From Bacteroidales bacterium (GTDB lineage Bacteria > Bacteroidota > Bacteroidia > Bacteroidales > UBA7960), in assembly GCA_007132395.1 (NCBI GenBank), contig SLOR01000187.1, positions 1 to 7,935 on the forward strand: a stretch of DNA of 7,935 nt. Reading direction: 5' to 3'. Below the pieces are notes generated by a model, which was given only the letters and a program-made list of their open reading frames with translations, had not been told where the DNA came from and did not search any database. The position numbers were made by a program, and so were the translations under genes. Positions 1-5,491 of this stretch are shown here, piece by piece; position 1 is the stretch's first letter; the number at the start of each line of letters is the position of its first letter.

Positions 1-46
1 ATTTGAAAATCTGATTGAGAGTAACCATAAAAACCAAGTGTCATGA
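1..46 (+). CDS. 3' end of an unidentified upstream gene (partial)
   Basis: Reading from base 2, the frame is open for 14 codons (ending ...NHKNQVS) and stops at TGA 44-46. That stop overlaps the next start codon in an ATGA arrangement, the usual sign of translational coupling in an operon. The visible residues are too few to identify the protein. That this is a real gene end is an inference from the overlap and from the absence of any other promoter or gap before the next gene. Confidence 0.5.
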   Translation, partial: FENLIESNHKNQVS

Positions 47-648
47 AACCATTTTATCCATTTATTTTCTTTGCCTTAAGCCTGATTTTTTTACTGGCAG
101 CCCGTCCTGCCAATGCCCAGGCCATGCCCGAGGTGCTTGATGAAGGCACCCTTGAGCAGCAATTCGAGCATCTGCACGAGCGCACCGGGATATATAATAA
201 TTTCCGGGCCATACGAGAGGATATGTTTCAGAAAATAAGAAGGAACTCCCTGGACTCACTAAAAAGAGCCTATGCAGAGATAAGCCTTCAAAAGCAACTG
301 CAGGCACAGGCGCTGGCTAGCAAAGACTCCATGCAGCAGATGCTAGCAGAGGTAAGCACCGAGCGCGATATTGCCGTGCGCGACCGCGACAGCCTGTTTT
401 TACTGGGCATACCCATGAGTAAAACCGTTTATAACCTGGTATTGTGGAGCATAATTATTGCCCTGGCCGTTTTGTTCATTATCGCGCTGATATTGTTTAA
501 GCGCTCCAATACTATTACCCGTCAGAAAACCAGGGAATTGAATACGTTGGAGAAAGAGTATGAAGAATACCGCAAAACTTCGCGCGAACGCTACGAGCAG
601 CAGTCCATTGATCATTTTAACGAAATAAAACGAATGAAGGGTATTTAA
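43..648 (+). CDS. Signal-peptide, single-TM, coiled-coil protein of unknown function
   Basis: A 201-residue protein. Residues 1-25 form a secretion signal: Lys at 2, a hydrophobic core, and an A-N-A/A-Q-A type cleavage site near 25-27. Residues 35-118 are charged and helical, probably coiled coil, and include a Y-N-N-F-R-A-I-R stretch and D-S-L repeats. A clear transmembrane helix spans about 130-152, followed by a second basic/acidic coiled coil to the C-terminus. This predicts an envelope protein with an extracytoplasmic helical domain and a cytoplasmic coiled-coil tail. From memory, similar Bacteroidota proteins of about 200 aa are often labelled 'tRNA (guanine-N1)-methyltransferase'. Nothing here resembles the TrmD fold or a SAM site, so I regard that name as an annotation error. 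The start overlaps the preceding stop (ATGA), so it is probably the last gene of an operon entering from the left. It converges with the SDR gene. Confidence 0.8.
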   Translation: MKPFYPFIFFALSLIFLLAARPANAQAMPEVLDEGTLEQQFEHLHERTGIYNNFRAIREDMFQKIRRNSLDSLKRAYAEISLQKQLQAQALASKDSMQQMLAEVSTERDIAVRDRDSLFLLGIPMSKTVYNLVLWSIIIALAVLFIIALILFKRSNTITRQKTRELNTLEKEYEEYRKTSRERYEQQSIDHFNEIKRMKGI

Positions 649-660
649 ACCATCCTGTCT

Positions 661-1413
661 TTATTCCCCTTCGTAAATCATTTTACGGGTCATGCCCCCA
701 TCGAGGGTAAAATCCTGCCCCGTTATAAAGCCTGACTTTTCCGAAAGCAGAAACCAGCATAGTTCGGCCACGTCTTCCGGCACGCCGATGCGCCCGGCCG
801 GGTGCTGCATATGGTGCTTTTCAGCCCATATGGGAGTTTTACGCCGGCTCACCTTCTTCCACGAGGTTACATCTATCCAGCCGGGACTGATGGAGTTTAC
901 TCTAACATCAGGCTGCAGACTTATGGCCTGTGCGTGCGTAAGAGCAAACACACCTCCCTTGCTGGCAGCATAGGCTTCCGAATTTTCCTCCGACATAAAG
1001 GCCCGGGTACTGCAAAGGTTTACCACCGCTCCCCGTGTAGCTTTCAGGTAGGGCGCCAGGTGCTTAACCGTCATAAAGTAAGAAGTAAGATTAACCGCCA
1101 GCACTTGATTCCACTCCTCCAGGCTCAACTCCTGCATAGGTTTGAATTCAGATACGGCAGCATTATTTACAAGATACTTCAGCGAGGGTTGCTGTTTTTC
1201 AATGCTGCTTAGGGTGCGATGCAGCAAATGCTCACTGGACACATCGCAATAAATGGCATTAAACAGGCGGGATTGCTCCCATTCCTTTTCAAAATCCCGC
1301 AGGGCTTCCTTGTCATTATCAAGAATAAATACAAAAACATTTTCCGCCATCAGCTTCTGGCTGATAGCTTTTCCTATGCCCTGCGCTCCCCCTGTAACTA
1401 TGGCTGTGTACAT
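661..1413 (-). CDS. SDR-family NAD(P)-dependent oxidoreductase
   Basis: A 250-residue classical short-chain dehydrogenase/reductase of full family length. The Rossmann glycine motif TGGAQGIG is at 7-14. The acidic Asp32 at the end of the second beta strand suggests NAD(H) rather than NADP(H). NNAA is at 83-86. The catalytic tetrad Asn108, Ser135, Tyr148 and Lys152 (YAASK) is complete, followed by the PG motif (177-178) and a C-terminal ITGQDFTLDGG-type segment. The fold and chemistry (alcohol/ketone oxidoreduction, cytosolic) are secure. The substrate cannot be read from the sequence, and 3-oxoacyl-ACP reductase-like and sugar/alcohol dehydrogenase roles are equally possible. The gene is probably monocistronic: a hairpin separates it from cysK, and its own TAnnTTTG promoter sits about 45 bases upstream of the start. 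Confidence 0.93.
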   Translation of the reverse strand: MYTAIVTGGAQGIGKAISQKLMAENVFVFILDNDKEALRDFEKEWEQSRLFNAIYCDVSSEHLLHRTLSSIEKQQPSLKYLVNNAAVSEFKPMQELSLEEWNQVLAVNLTSYFMTVKHLAPYLKATRGAVVNLCSTRAFMSEENSEAYAASKGGVFALTHAQAISLQPDVRVNSISPGWIDVTSWKKVSRRKTPIWAEKHHMQHPAGRIGVPEDVAELCWFLLSEKSGFITGQDFTLDGGMTRKMIYEGE

Positions 1414-1457
1414 ATGGCAGTTTTTATTATAAAGGTAGGCAATATAATAGCCATAGT

Positions 1458-1465
1458 CAAATTTA
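1458..1465 (-). promoter_or_regulatory. Putative Bacteroidota -7 element for the SDR gene
   Basis: On the - strand this reads TAAATTTG, an exact match to the TAnnTTTG -7 element of Bacteroidota primary sigma promoters. A TTTC about 21 bases upstream is a 3/4 match to the -33 TTTG. The predicted start near 1451 would give a leader of about 38 bases. The site lies downstream of the cysK-terminal hairpin, which fits an independent promoter. Confidence 0.5.
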
Positions 1466-1493
1466 CAAATGAAACTTGCATGAGCTGAAAGAG

Positions 1494-1535
1494 GGAGCTT
1501 CTCACATGTTAAGCCAAAACAAAATGAGAAGCTCC
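1494..1535 (-). terminator. Hairpin ending the cysE-cysK transcript
   Basis: A perfect 11-bp inverted repeat, GGAGCTTCTCA (1494-1504) and TGAGAAGCTCC (1525-1535), with a 20-base loop, starts about 25 bases after the cysK stop. On the - strand only CTCTTTC follows, so the U-tract is weak. It may act as a transcript-end stabiliser or a poor intrinsic terminator. The perfect stem and its position between two - strand genes support a 3'-end role. Confidence 0.55.
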
Positions 1536-1559
1536 GGGTTCTGGTTTGAGTAGCAATAC

Positions 1560-2474
1560 TCAGGCAAACAAATCCTCCACCGAGAGGTAGCGTTCACCCG
1601 TATCATAGCAGAAGGTTAGGATTTTAGATCCTTCGGGGATATCGGGTAGTTTTTTGGCTACCGCGGCCAGGGAGGCCCCGGAGGAAACACCGACAAAGAG
1701 ACCTTCCTGCATGGCAGCTTTTCGGGTATAGTCAAAGGCTTCCTCTTTGCTCACGGTTATGACCCCGTCGAGGATGCTTTTGTCAAGCACCTGTGGAATA
1801 AACCCTGCGCCGATGCCCTGCAGGGGATGGGGGCCCGGCTCACCTCCGCTGATTACGGGAGAGAGGGCGGGCTCCACGGCAAAGACCTTCAGAGCGGGAA
1901 ATTCTTTTTTCAGAATCTGCGCCACCCCGGTAATATGTCCTCCGGTGCCTACTCCTGTAATGAGGTAATCCAGCCCCTGGGGAAAATCTTCCAGGATTTC
2001 CATGGCGGTTTTCTCCCTGTGCACTGTGGGGTTGGCAGGGTTGTCAAACTGCCGTGGCATCCAGGCATCGGGGTCTTTTTCCACAAGCTCGGTAGCTTTT
2101 GCAATGGCTCCTTTCATCCCTTTCTCGCGTGGAGTAAGGACAAATTCAGCCCCAAATATTTTCATCAGCCGGCGCCTTTCCAGCGACATGCTCTCGGGCA
2201 TTACCAGCACAACCTTGTAGCCTTTCACCGCGGCCACCATTGCCAGGCCTATGCCCGTGTTGCCCGAGGTGGGTTCAACAATTACACCTCCCGGTTTGAG
2301 GCTGCCATCCTGTTCAGCAGCTTCTATCATCGACAGGGCGATGCGGTCTTTGATGCTGGCACCAGGATTGTTTTTCTCCAGCTTCATCCATACCTCATAA
2401 CGGTCGGAGTACAACTGATTGATGCGAAGGTGTGGTGTATTGCCAATGAGTTCAAGTACGTTGTTTGCTTTCAT
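1560..2474 (-). CDS. cysK: Cysteine synthase A (O-acetylserine sulfhydrylase)
   Basis: A 304-residue PLP enzyme that makes L-cysteine from O-acetylserine and sulfide, releasing acetate; cytosolic. The start MKANNVLELIGNTPHL is typical of the family. Lys42 in NNPGASIKDR is the Schiff-base lysine. The substrate-binding loop PTSGNTG is at 68-74. The phosphate-binding GVGTGG is at 174-179. GVSSGAS at 262-268 supplies the Ser near the pyridine nitrogen. The C-terminus CYDTGERYLSVEDLF is conserved. Length matches CysK rather than cystathionine beta-synthase, which carries extra domains. The gene is second in a cysE-cysK unit (96-base gap), so it should share the cysteine-responsive leader upstream of cysE. 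CysM is a lesser alternative, but the MPESMSLERR segment favours CysK. Confidence 0.95.
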   Translation of the reverse strand: MKANNVLELIGNTPHLRINQLYSDRYEVWMKLEKNNPGASIKDRIALSMIEAAEQDGSLKPGGVIVEPTSGNTGIGLAMVAAVKGYKVVLVMPESMSLERRRLMKIFGAEFVLTPREKGMKGAIAKATELVEKDPDAWMPRQFDNPANPTVHREKTAMEILEDFPQGLDYLITGVGTGGHITGVAQILKKEFPALKVFAVEPALSPVISGGEPGPHPLQGIGAGFIPQVLDKSILDGVITVSKEEAFDYTRKAAMQEGLFVGVSSGASLAAVAKKLPDIPEGSKILTFCYDTGERYLSVEDLFA

Positions 2475-2570
2475 AAAATTTATTTGTTTGGGTTTACCTA
2501 AGTTATCAGATTATTTAGAATAGTATTGTATATGAGATTGTCAATATCGCATTTAGCGGCTATCTGCATG

Positions 2571-3404
2571 TTAAATGACGAAATTCAGCGGTTCCCCGAA
2601 GTTTTTCCCGGAGCGGATTCTCACCTCGCTTTTATGATATACCACAGAGTTGGGCGGCACGGATTCGGTTAGCCACACGTTACCCCCGATAACGGAATCG
2701 CGCCCGATAACCGTTTTGCCACCCAGCACGGTACTCCCTGCATAAATAATTACATTGTCCTCCAGGGTGGGGTGTCGTTTTGTGGCGGCAAGTGTTTTTT
2801 CAACCGTAAGTGCACCCAGGGTTACCCCCTGGTAAATCTTAACATTATTACCGATATCGGTGGTTTCTCCGATTACCACCCCGGTGCCGTGGTCGATAAA
2901 AAAGCTGTCGCCGATATTGGCTCCGGGGTTAATATCTATTCCTGTGCGTCCGTGGGCATATTCTGAAATAAGGCGGGGAAGCACAGGGATTTGTTGCCTT
3001 ACCATCTGATGGCAAATGCGATACACGGTAATGGCATAAAAGCCGGGGTAGGCATGAATAACTTCCTGCACACTGGCGGCGGCAGGATCAAATTTATAGA
3101 TGGACTCGGCGTCCATGCGCAGGTTTTCGTAAACCCCGGGCAGTGCGCCGAAAAAAGTATCCAGAATGCTTTTGGGGTCATCCTTCAGCAACTCCTTCAG
3201 GGGAGTAAGCAGTTTTCGCAACTGCAACTCTGAATCGCGGAAGCGCAGCAGGTACTCTTCCATGTTTCGTGGCATATCAAGGGGAAACAGCAGCTGGAAC
3301 ATGTCGTTGATAAACCGGTTGCTATCGGTTTTGCAAGGCATAAAACAAGGCTCGGCACTGTGGTCCCTGAAAAGCTTTTCAACAAATTGTGTTAGATTTT
3401 CCAT
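2571..3404 (-). CDS. cysE: Serine O-acetyltransferase
   Basis: A 277-residue enzyme that transfers acetyl from acetyl-CoA to L-serine, the committed step of cysteine synthesis. Residues 1-130 are the helical N-terminal region. From about 150 to 255 the repeated hexapeptides of a left-handed beta-helix are clear. Active-site residues by alignment to E. coli CysE are Asp157 (GIDINPGA), Asp171-His172 (FIDHGTG) and His211 (KRHP). The usual DIHP is DINP here. The protein ends LNFVI; a terminal Ile is the residue CysE inserts into the CysK active site to form the cysteine synthase complex. The family is normally feedback-inhibited by cysteine. The start lies 26 bases after a terminator preceded by a Cys-rich leader ORF, so transcription of cysE-cysK is probably attenuated. 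The 277-residue length fits the longer Bacteroidota/EpsC-type enzymes. Confidence 0.95.
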   Translation of the reverse strand: MENLTQFVEKLFRDHSAEPCFMPCKTDSNRFINDMFQLLFPLDMPRNMEEYLLRFRDSELQLRKLLTPLKELLKDDPKSILDTFFGALPGVYENLRMDAESIYKFDPAAASVQEVIHAYPGFYAITVYRICHQMVRQQIPVLPRLISEYAHGRTGIDINPGANIGDSFFIDHGTGVVIGETTDIGNNVKIYQGVTLGALTVEKTLAATKRHPTLEDNVIIYAGSTVLGGKTVIGRDSVIGGNVWLTESVPPNSVVYHKSEVRIRSGKNFGEPLNFVI

Positions 3405-3430
3405 AAAAACTTGTAATCATTAAGGGTTAC

Positions 3431-3463
3431 AAAAAAGCCCCTTCATTTTGCAATGCAGGGGCT
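3431..3463 (-). terminator. Intrinsic terminator (attenuator) in the cysE leader
   Basis: On the - strand AGCCCCT (3463-3457) pairs perfectly with AGGGGCT (3442-3436). After one G-A mismatch the stem continues as CATT/AATG around a GCAA loop. Six T residues (3436-3431) follow directly, the last shared with the stem end. This is a canonical Rho-independent terminator. It is functional in only one direction, since the + strand side lacks a T-tract. It sits between a short ORF and cysE, 26 bases before the cysE start. It cannot end an upstream gene because none exists there, so an attenuator is the natural reading. Confidence 0.85.
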
Positions 3464-3509
3464 GAAAAGTATTTAAAACGCAAAACTCAGTTTACTATCC
3501 AACAAAAAA

Positions 3510-3578
3510 CTACCCAGGCATCGCAAGGAACTGCAATACACAACAACAGGGGGCGTAGTTTGTAAGGATTACTTTCAT
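3510..3578 (-). CDS. Cysteine-rich leader peptide of the cysE-cysK attenuator
   Basis: A 22-codon ORF beginning MKVILTNYAPCCC and ending at TAG 3512-3510. Three adjacent TGT Cys codons occupy 3548-3540. Cysteine is rare, so a Cys-Cys-Cys run in a short ORF directly before a terminator and a cysteine-synthesis operon is strongly suggestive. The Cys codons lie just upstream of the RNA segment that decides between terminator and antiterminator, and the stop codon lies inside that segment, as in trp-type leader peptides. The role would be ribosome stalling when charged tRNA-Cys is scarce, not a functional peptide product. Polycysteine leader ORFs before cysteine operons are known in mycobacteria. 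I do not know of one described for this phylum. There is no visible Shine-Dalgarno, which is normal here. Confidence 0.75.
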   Translation of the reverse strand: MKVILTNYAPCCCVLQFLAMPG

Positions 3579-3723
3579 GAGTTAAAATTGTATTAGCTAC
3601 TTAAAATTAATAAAATATTGTGAAAAAAATTTATTTTTTTGCAAAAAAGTGTTTTTTGTCGTCTAAAGTGAAACATCTTCCAACCTGTCGAAAATAAAGT
3701 AGCGCATCTGGGCGGAAGTATGG

Positions 3724-3731
3724 CAAATTTA
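3724..3731 (-). promoter_or_regulatory. Putative -7 element of the cysE-cysK promoter
   Basis: The - strand reads TAAATTTG, an exact TAnnTTTG match. A T-rich stretch 19 bases upstream offers only a TTTT in place of the -33 TTTG. Initiation near 3717 would give a leader of about 140 bases before the Cys-rich ORF and about 310 before cysE. A closer promoter cannot be excluded, since the AT-rich stretch 3600-3650 contains weaker TAnnTTTA-like matches. Confidence 0.4.
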
Positions 3732-3748
3732 GAGTGGTTACGCGGGTG

Positions 3749-3767
3749 AAAAAATAAATCATTTTTT
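3749..3767. repeat. A/T-tract inverted repeat between divergent promoters
   Basis: AAAAAAT (3749-3755) and ATTTTTT (3761-3767) form a perfect 7-bp inverted repeat with a 5-base spacer. It lies exactly between the outward-facing -7 elements of cysE (3724-3731) and tnaA (3769-3776), where both -33 regions must fall. It could be intrinsically bent DNA, a regulator site or chance in AT-rich sequence. Confidence 0.3.
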
Positions 3768-3768
3768 A

Positions 3769-3776
3769 TACATTTG
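3769..3776 (+). promoter_or_regulatory. Putative -7 element of the tnaA promoter
   Basis: TACATTTG is an exact match to TAnnTTTG. The -33 region lacks TTTG; the closest is GTG at 3746-3748, 20 bases upstream, so activator dependence is possible. The predicted start near 3783 gives a 5' leader of about 178 bases that contains a short ORF and a hairpin. Confidence 0.45.
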
Positions 3777-3799
3777 CCTTTACTGAAAAACAGCTCACT

Positions 3800-3865
3800 A
3801 TGTTTCTGAATACCAATATCCACAAATTCGTATATCGCAACATCAAACGTCGCGACACCTACTGA
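3800..3865 (+). CDS. Possible leader ORF upstream of tnaA
   Basis: A 21-codon ORF running from MFLNTNIHKF to a basic end, KRRDTY, then TGA. It begins about 17 bases after the predicted transcript start and ends 11 bases before a stable hairpin, the layout of a leader peptide. It has no Trp codon and no Pro-stop end, so it is not like E. coli TnaC, which stalls ribosomes through tryptophan. If it is translated, any sensing would follow another rule. Short ORFs of this size arise often by chance, so confidence is low. Confidence 0.3.
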   Translation: MFLNTNIHKFVYRNIKRRDTY

Positions 3866-3876
3866 TTACTTCCCAC

Positions 3877-3917
3877 GGAGCCTTTGCACCAAAGGCCTCC
3901 CGGCTGTATTTTTCAGC
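3877..3917 (+). promoter_or_regulatory. Structured element in the tnaA 5' leader
   Basis: GGAGCCTTTG (3877-3886) pairs with CAAAGGCCTCC (3890-3900) through 10 bp with one bulged C and a CAC loop. Eight bases later comes a T5 run (3909-3913) inside GCTG-TATTTTT-CAGC. The T-run is displaced from the stem, so this is a poor intrinsic terminator, but it may be a pause or anti-terminator element. Segment 3903-3916 can also pair with the predicted transcript start (3783-3794). Confidence 0.45.
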
Positions 3918-3960
3918 AATCATTCACCCATTTTCTTATCAAATTAAAAACATATTTGCT

Positions 3961-5337
3961 ATGGAATTACCCTATGCAGAACCTTATAAAATTAAGGTAG
4001 TAGAACCTTTGTATCGCAGCACCCGCCAGGAGCGCGAAAAATGGATTAAAGAAGCCCGCTATAATTTATTTAACCTGCGCAGCGATCACGTTTTCGTGGA
4101 TCTGCTTACCGACTCGGGTACCGGAGCCATGAGCCACATGCAGTGGTCGGAGATTATGCTGGGCGATGAAAGTTATGCCGGCTCACTGTCTTTTCACAAG
4201 CTGAAGGATACCATCAGCGAGTTGCTGGGCATGCCGTATTTTCTGCCCACCCACCAGGGGCGTGCTGCGGAAAACGTACTCTTTTCGGCACTAATCAAGG
4301 AAAACGATATCGTACCGGGCAACTCCCACTTCGATACTACCAAGGGACACATCGAGTACCGCCGGGCCCGTGCCATAGATTGCACCATTGACGAAGCATG
4401 CAACACTTCAGAGTTTCATCCCTTCAAAGGCAACATCGACCTGCAAAAGCTTGAAGATGTTTTCAAAAAGTATCCCAAAGAACAAATTCCCCTTTGCATT
4501 ATTACAGTAACCTGCAACACTTCGGGTGGGCAGCCTGTTTCCATGCAAAACATAAAAGAGGTAACGGCATTATGCCGCAAATATGGCATTATGCCAGTAT
4601 TTGACGCGGCCCGCTTTGCCGAAAATGCCTACTTTATCAAGATTCGGGAAAAAGGCTACGAGAACAAAACTGTCAAGGAAATTGTGAAGGAGATGTTCTC
4701 CTATGTTGATGGTGCCACCATGAGCAGTAAAAAAGATGCCATCGTAAACATTGGTGGTTTTATTGCCCTAAGGGATAAAGCGCTCTACGACAAAGCCTGT
4801 GTTTTCAACATTATGTATGAAGGCTTCATTACCTACGGAGGAATGGCAGGTCGCGACATGGGAGCCCTGGCGCAGGGGCTCGATGAAGGTACCGAATTCG
4901 ATTACCTGGAAGCACGTATAGGTCAGGTAGCCTACCTGGGTGATAAACTCAGATCCTTCGGCATACCCATCCAGGAACCCACCGGCGGCCATGCCGTTTT
5001 TGTGGATGCCAAAAAGTTTCTACCCAACGTGCCAAAAGAACAGTACCAGGCTCAAACTTTAGGCGTAGAACTTTACGTGGAAGCCGGAGTGAGAGGTGTG
5101 GAGATAGGCACACTGCTGGCCGACCGCAACCCCATTACCCGCGAAAACCGTTACCCCGTGCTGGAACTGCTGCGCCTTGCCATACCCCGCAGGGTGTATA
5201 CCAACAACCACATGGATTATATCGCAGTAGCCCTGGCCAACATATGGGAACGGCGCGAAAGCATTACCAAAGGCTTCCACATTGTATCAGAAGCCCCCAT
5301 TATGCGTCACTTCACCGTTGAACTGGAAAGAGTATAA
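3961..5337 (+). CDS. tnaA: Tryptophanase (tryptophan indole-lyase)
   Basis: A 458-residue PLP lyase that splits L-tryptophan to indole, pyruvate and ammonia; cytosolic, homotetrameric in the family. LTDSGTGAMS is at 49-58, THQGR at 97-101, Asp215 and Arg218 in FDAARFAENAYF, and the PLP lysine in MSSKKD (Lys258 by alignment to E. coli Lys270). The backbone is close to tyrosine phenol-lyase, but the three positions that separate the two families are tryptophanase-like. Asp125 in FDTT replaces the TPL Thr, Ile382 in VEIG replaces the phenol-binding Arg381, and His450 in RHFT replaces Phe448. The N-terminus MELPYAEPYKIK matches the Bacteroides-type enzyme and fixes the start. The gene is divergent from cysE, has a structured leader and a strong terminator, and is therefore monocistronic. 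The enzyme may also act on cysteine or serine, as known for E. coli TnaA. Confidence 0.95.
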   Translation: MELPYAEPYKIKVVEPLYRSTRQEREKWIKEARYNLFNLRSDHVFVDLLTDSGTGAMSHMQWSEIMLGDESYAGSLSFHKLKDTISELLGMPYFLPTHQGRAAENVLFSALIKENDIVPGNSHFDTTKGHIEYRRARAIDCTIDEACNTSEFHPFKGNIDLQKLEDVFKKYPKEQIPLCIITVTCNTSGGQPVSMQNIKEVTALCRKYGIMPVFDAARFAENAYFIKIREKGYENKTVKEIVKEMFSYVDGATMSSKKDAIVNIGGFIALRDKALYDKACVFNIMYEGFITYGGMAGRDMGALAQGLDEGTEFDYLEARIGQVAYLGDKLRSFGIPIQEPTGGHAVFVDAKKFLPNVPKEQYQAQTLGVELYVEAGVRGVEIGTLLADRNPITRENRYPVLELLRLAIPRRVYTNNHMDYIAVALANIWERRESITKGFHIVSEAPIMRHFTVELERV

Positions 5338-5353
5338 CGAAAGCGCTGCAAAC

Positions 5354-5367
5354 ACACAAATTTGTGT
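5354..5367. repeat. 14-bp perfect palindrome after tnaA
   Basis: ACACAAATTTGTGT is a perfect palindrome 17 bases after the tnaA stop, followed by ATTTTT. As RNA it is a 5-bp stem with an AATT loop, at best a weak accessory terminator. As DNA it could be a dimeric regulator site for the downstream msrC promoter. No copy was noticed elsewhere in the window. Confidence 0.35.
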
Positions 5368-5378
5368 ATTTTTATACT

Positions 5379-5386
5379 TAATTTTG
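5379..5386 (+). promoter_or_regulatory. Weak candidate -7 element for the msrC operon
   Basis: TAATTTTG matches TAnnTTTG exactly, but its last base is the first base of the tnaA terminator stem. The TTTG at 5361-5364 is only 14 bases upstream, shorter than the usual spacing of about 19. If used, transcription would start near 5393, inside the terminator hairpin. No other TAnnTTTG lies between the terminator and the msrC start. Confidence 0.25.
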
Positions 5387-5417
5387 AACCCCGTGCTCTT
5401 TACGGGGTTCTTTTTTT
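5386..5417 (+). terminator. Intrinsic terminator of tnaA
   Basis: GAACCCCGT (5386-5394) pairs perfectly with ACGGGGTTC (5402-5410) around a 7-base loop, and seven T residues follow (5411-5417). It is a strong canonical Rho-independent terminator 48 bases after the tnaA stop. Confidence 0.92.
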
Positions 5418-5491
5418 GCTGCCTTTTAACCCAAGAAAAGAGGCTCAGCATAAATCCAGATAAAGACAAAATAATCTAAAATAATCCTTAT

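Larger units (their letters stand above)
3431..3580 (-). promoter_or_regulatory. tRNA-Cys-responsive transcription attenuator (leader RNA switch)
   Basis: The leader RNA can form three exclusive structures. Helix 1:2: GUAUUGC (3539-3533) with GCGAUGC (3524-3518), enclosed by AAACUAC(G)CC (3561-3552) with GGGUAGUUU (3515-3507), leaving the Cys codons in an internal loop. Helix 2:3: GCGAUGC (3524-3518) with GCAUUGC (3456-3450), plus GGGU (3515-3512) with GCCC (3462-3459). Helix 3:4: the terminator. A ribosome stalled on Cys codons would cover segment 1 and leave segment 2 free to pair with 3, preventing termination. A ribosome reaching the stop codon would cover segment 2 and allow the terminator. 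The base pairs are read directly from the sequence; the regulatory mechanism is inferred. Confidence 0.7.

Noticed and set aside
672..687. CGTAAA-TCAT-TTTACG hairpin near the convergent gene ends
   Set aside because: It is inside the SDR coding end, has no T-tract on either strand and a short AT-rich stem, so it is not a credible terminator.
2517..2544. TTGACA-N16-TATTCT on the - strand between cysE and cysK
   Set aside because: It resembles an E. coli sigma70 promoter, but Bacteroidota primary sigma uses TTTG/TAnnTTTG. The 96-base gap is better read as intra-operonic.
3379..3420. 13-codon ORF on the - strand overlapping the cysE start, with a Cys codon before its stop
   Set aside because: It lies after the terminator, is out of frame with cysE and has a single Cys. 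The ORF at 3510-3578 is a far better leader.
3593..3823. 76-codon ORF on the - strand in the cysE/tnaA intergenic region
   Set aside because: It spans the divergent promoter elements and AT-rich A/T runs, has low-complexity Phe/Lys content and no recognisable motif, so it is probably a chance frame.
3849..3856. GTCGCGAC palindrome in the tnaA leader
   Set aside because: An 8-bp palindrome is expected by chance, and it is not linked to another element.
3951..3958. CATATTTG just before the tnaA start
   Set aside because: A 7/8 match to TAnnTTTG, but it lies 2 bases from the ATG and would leave no complete start region.
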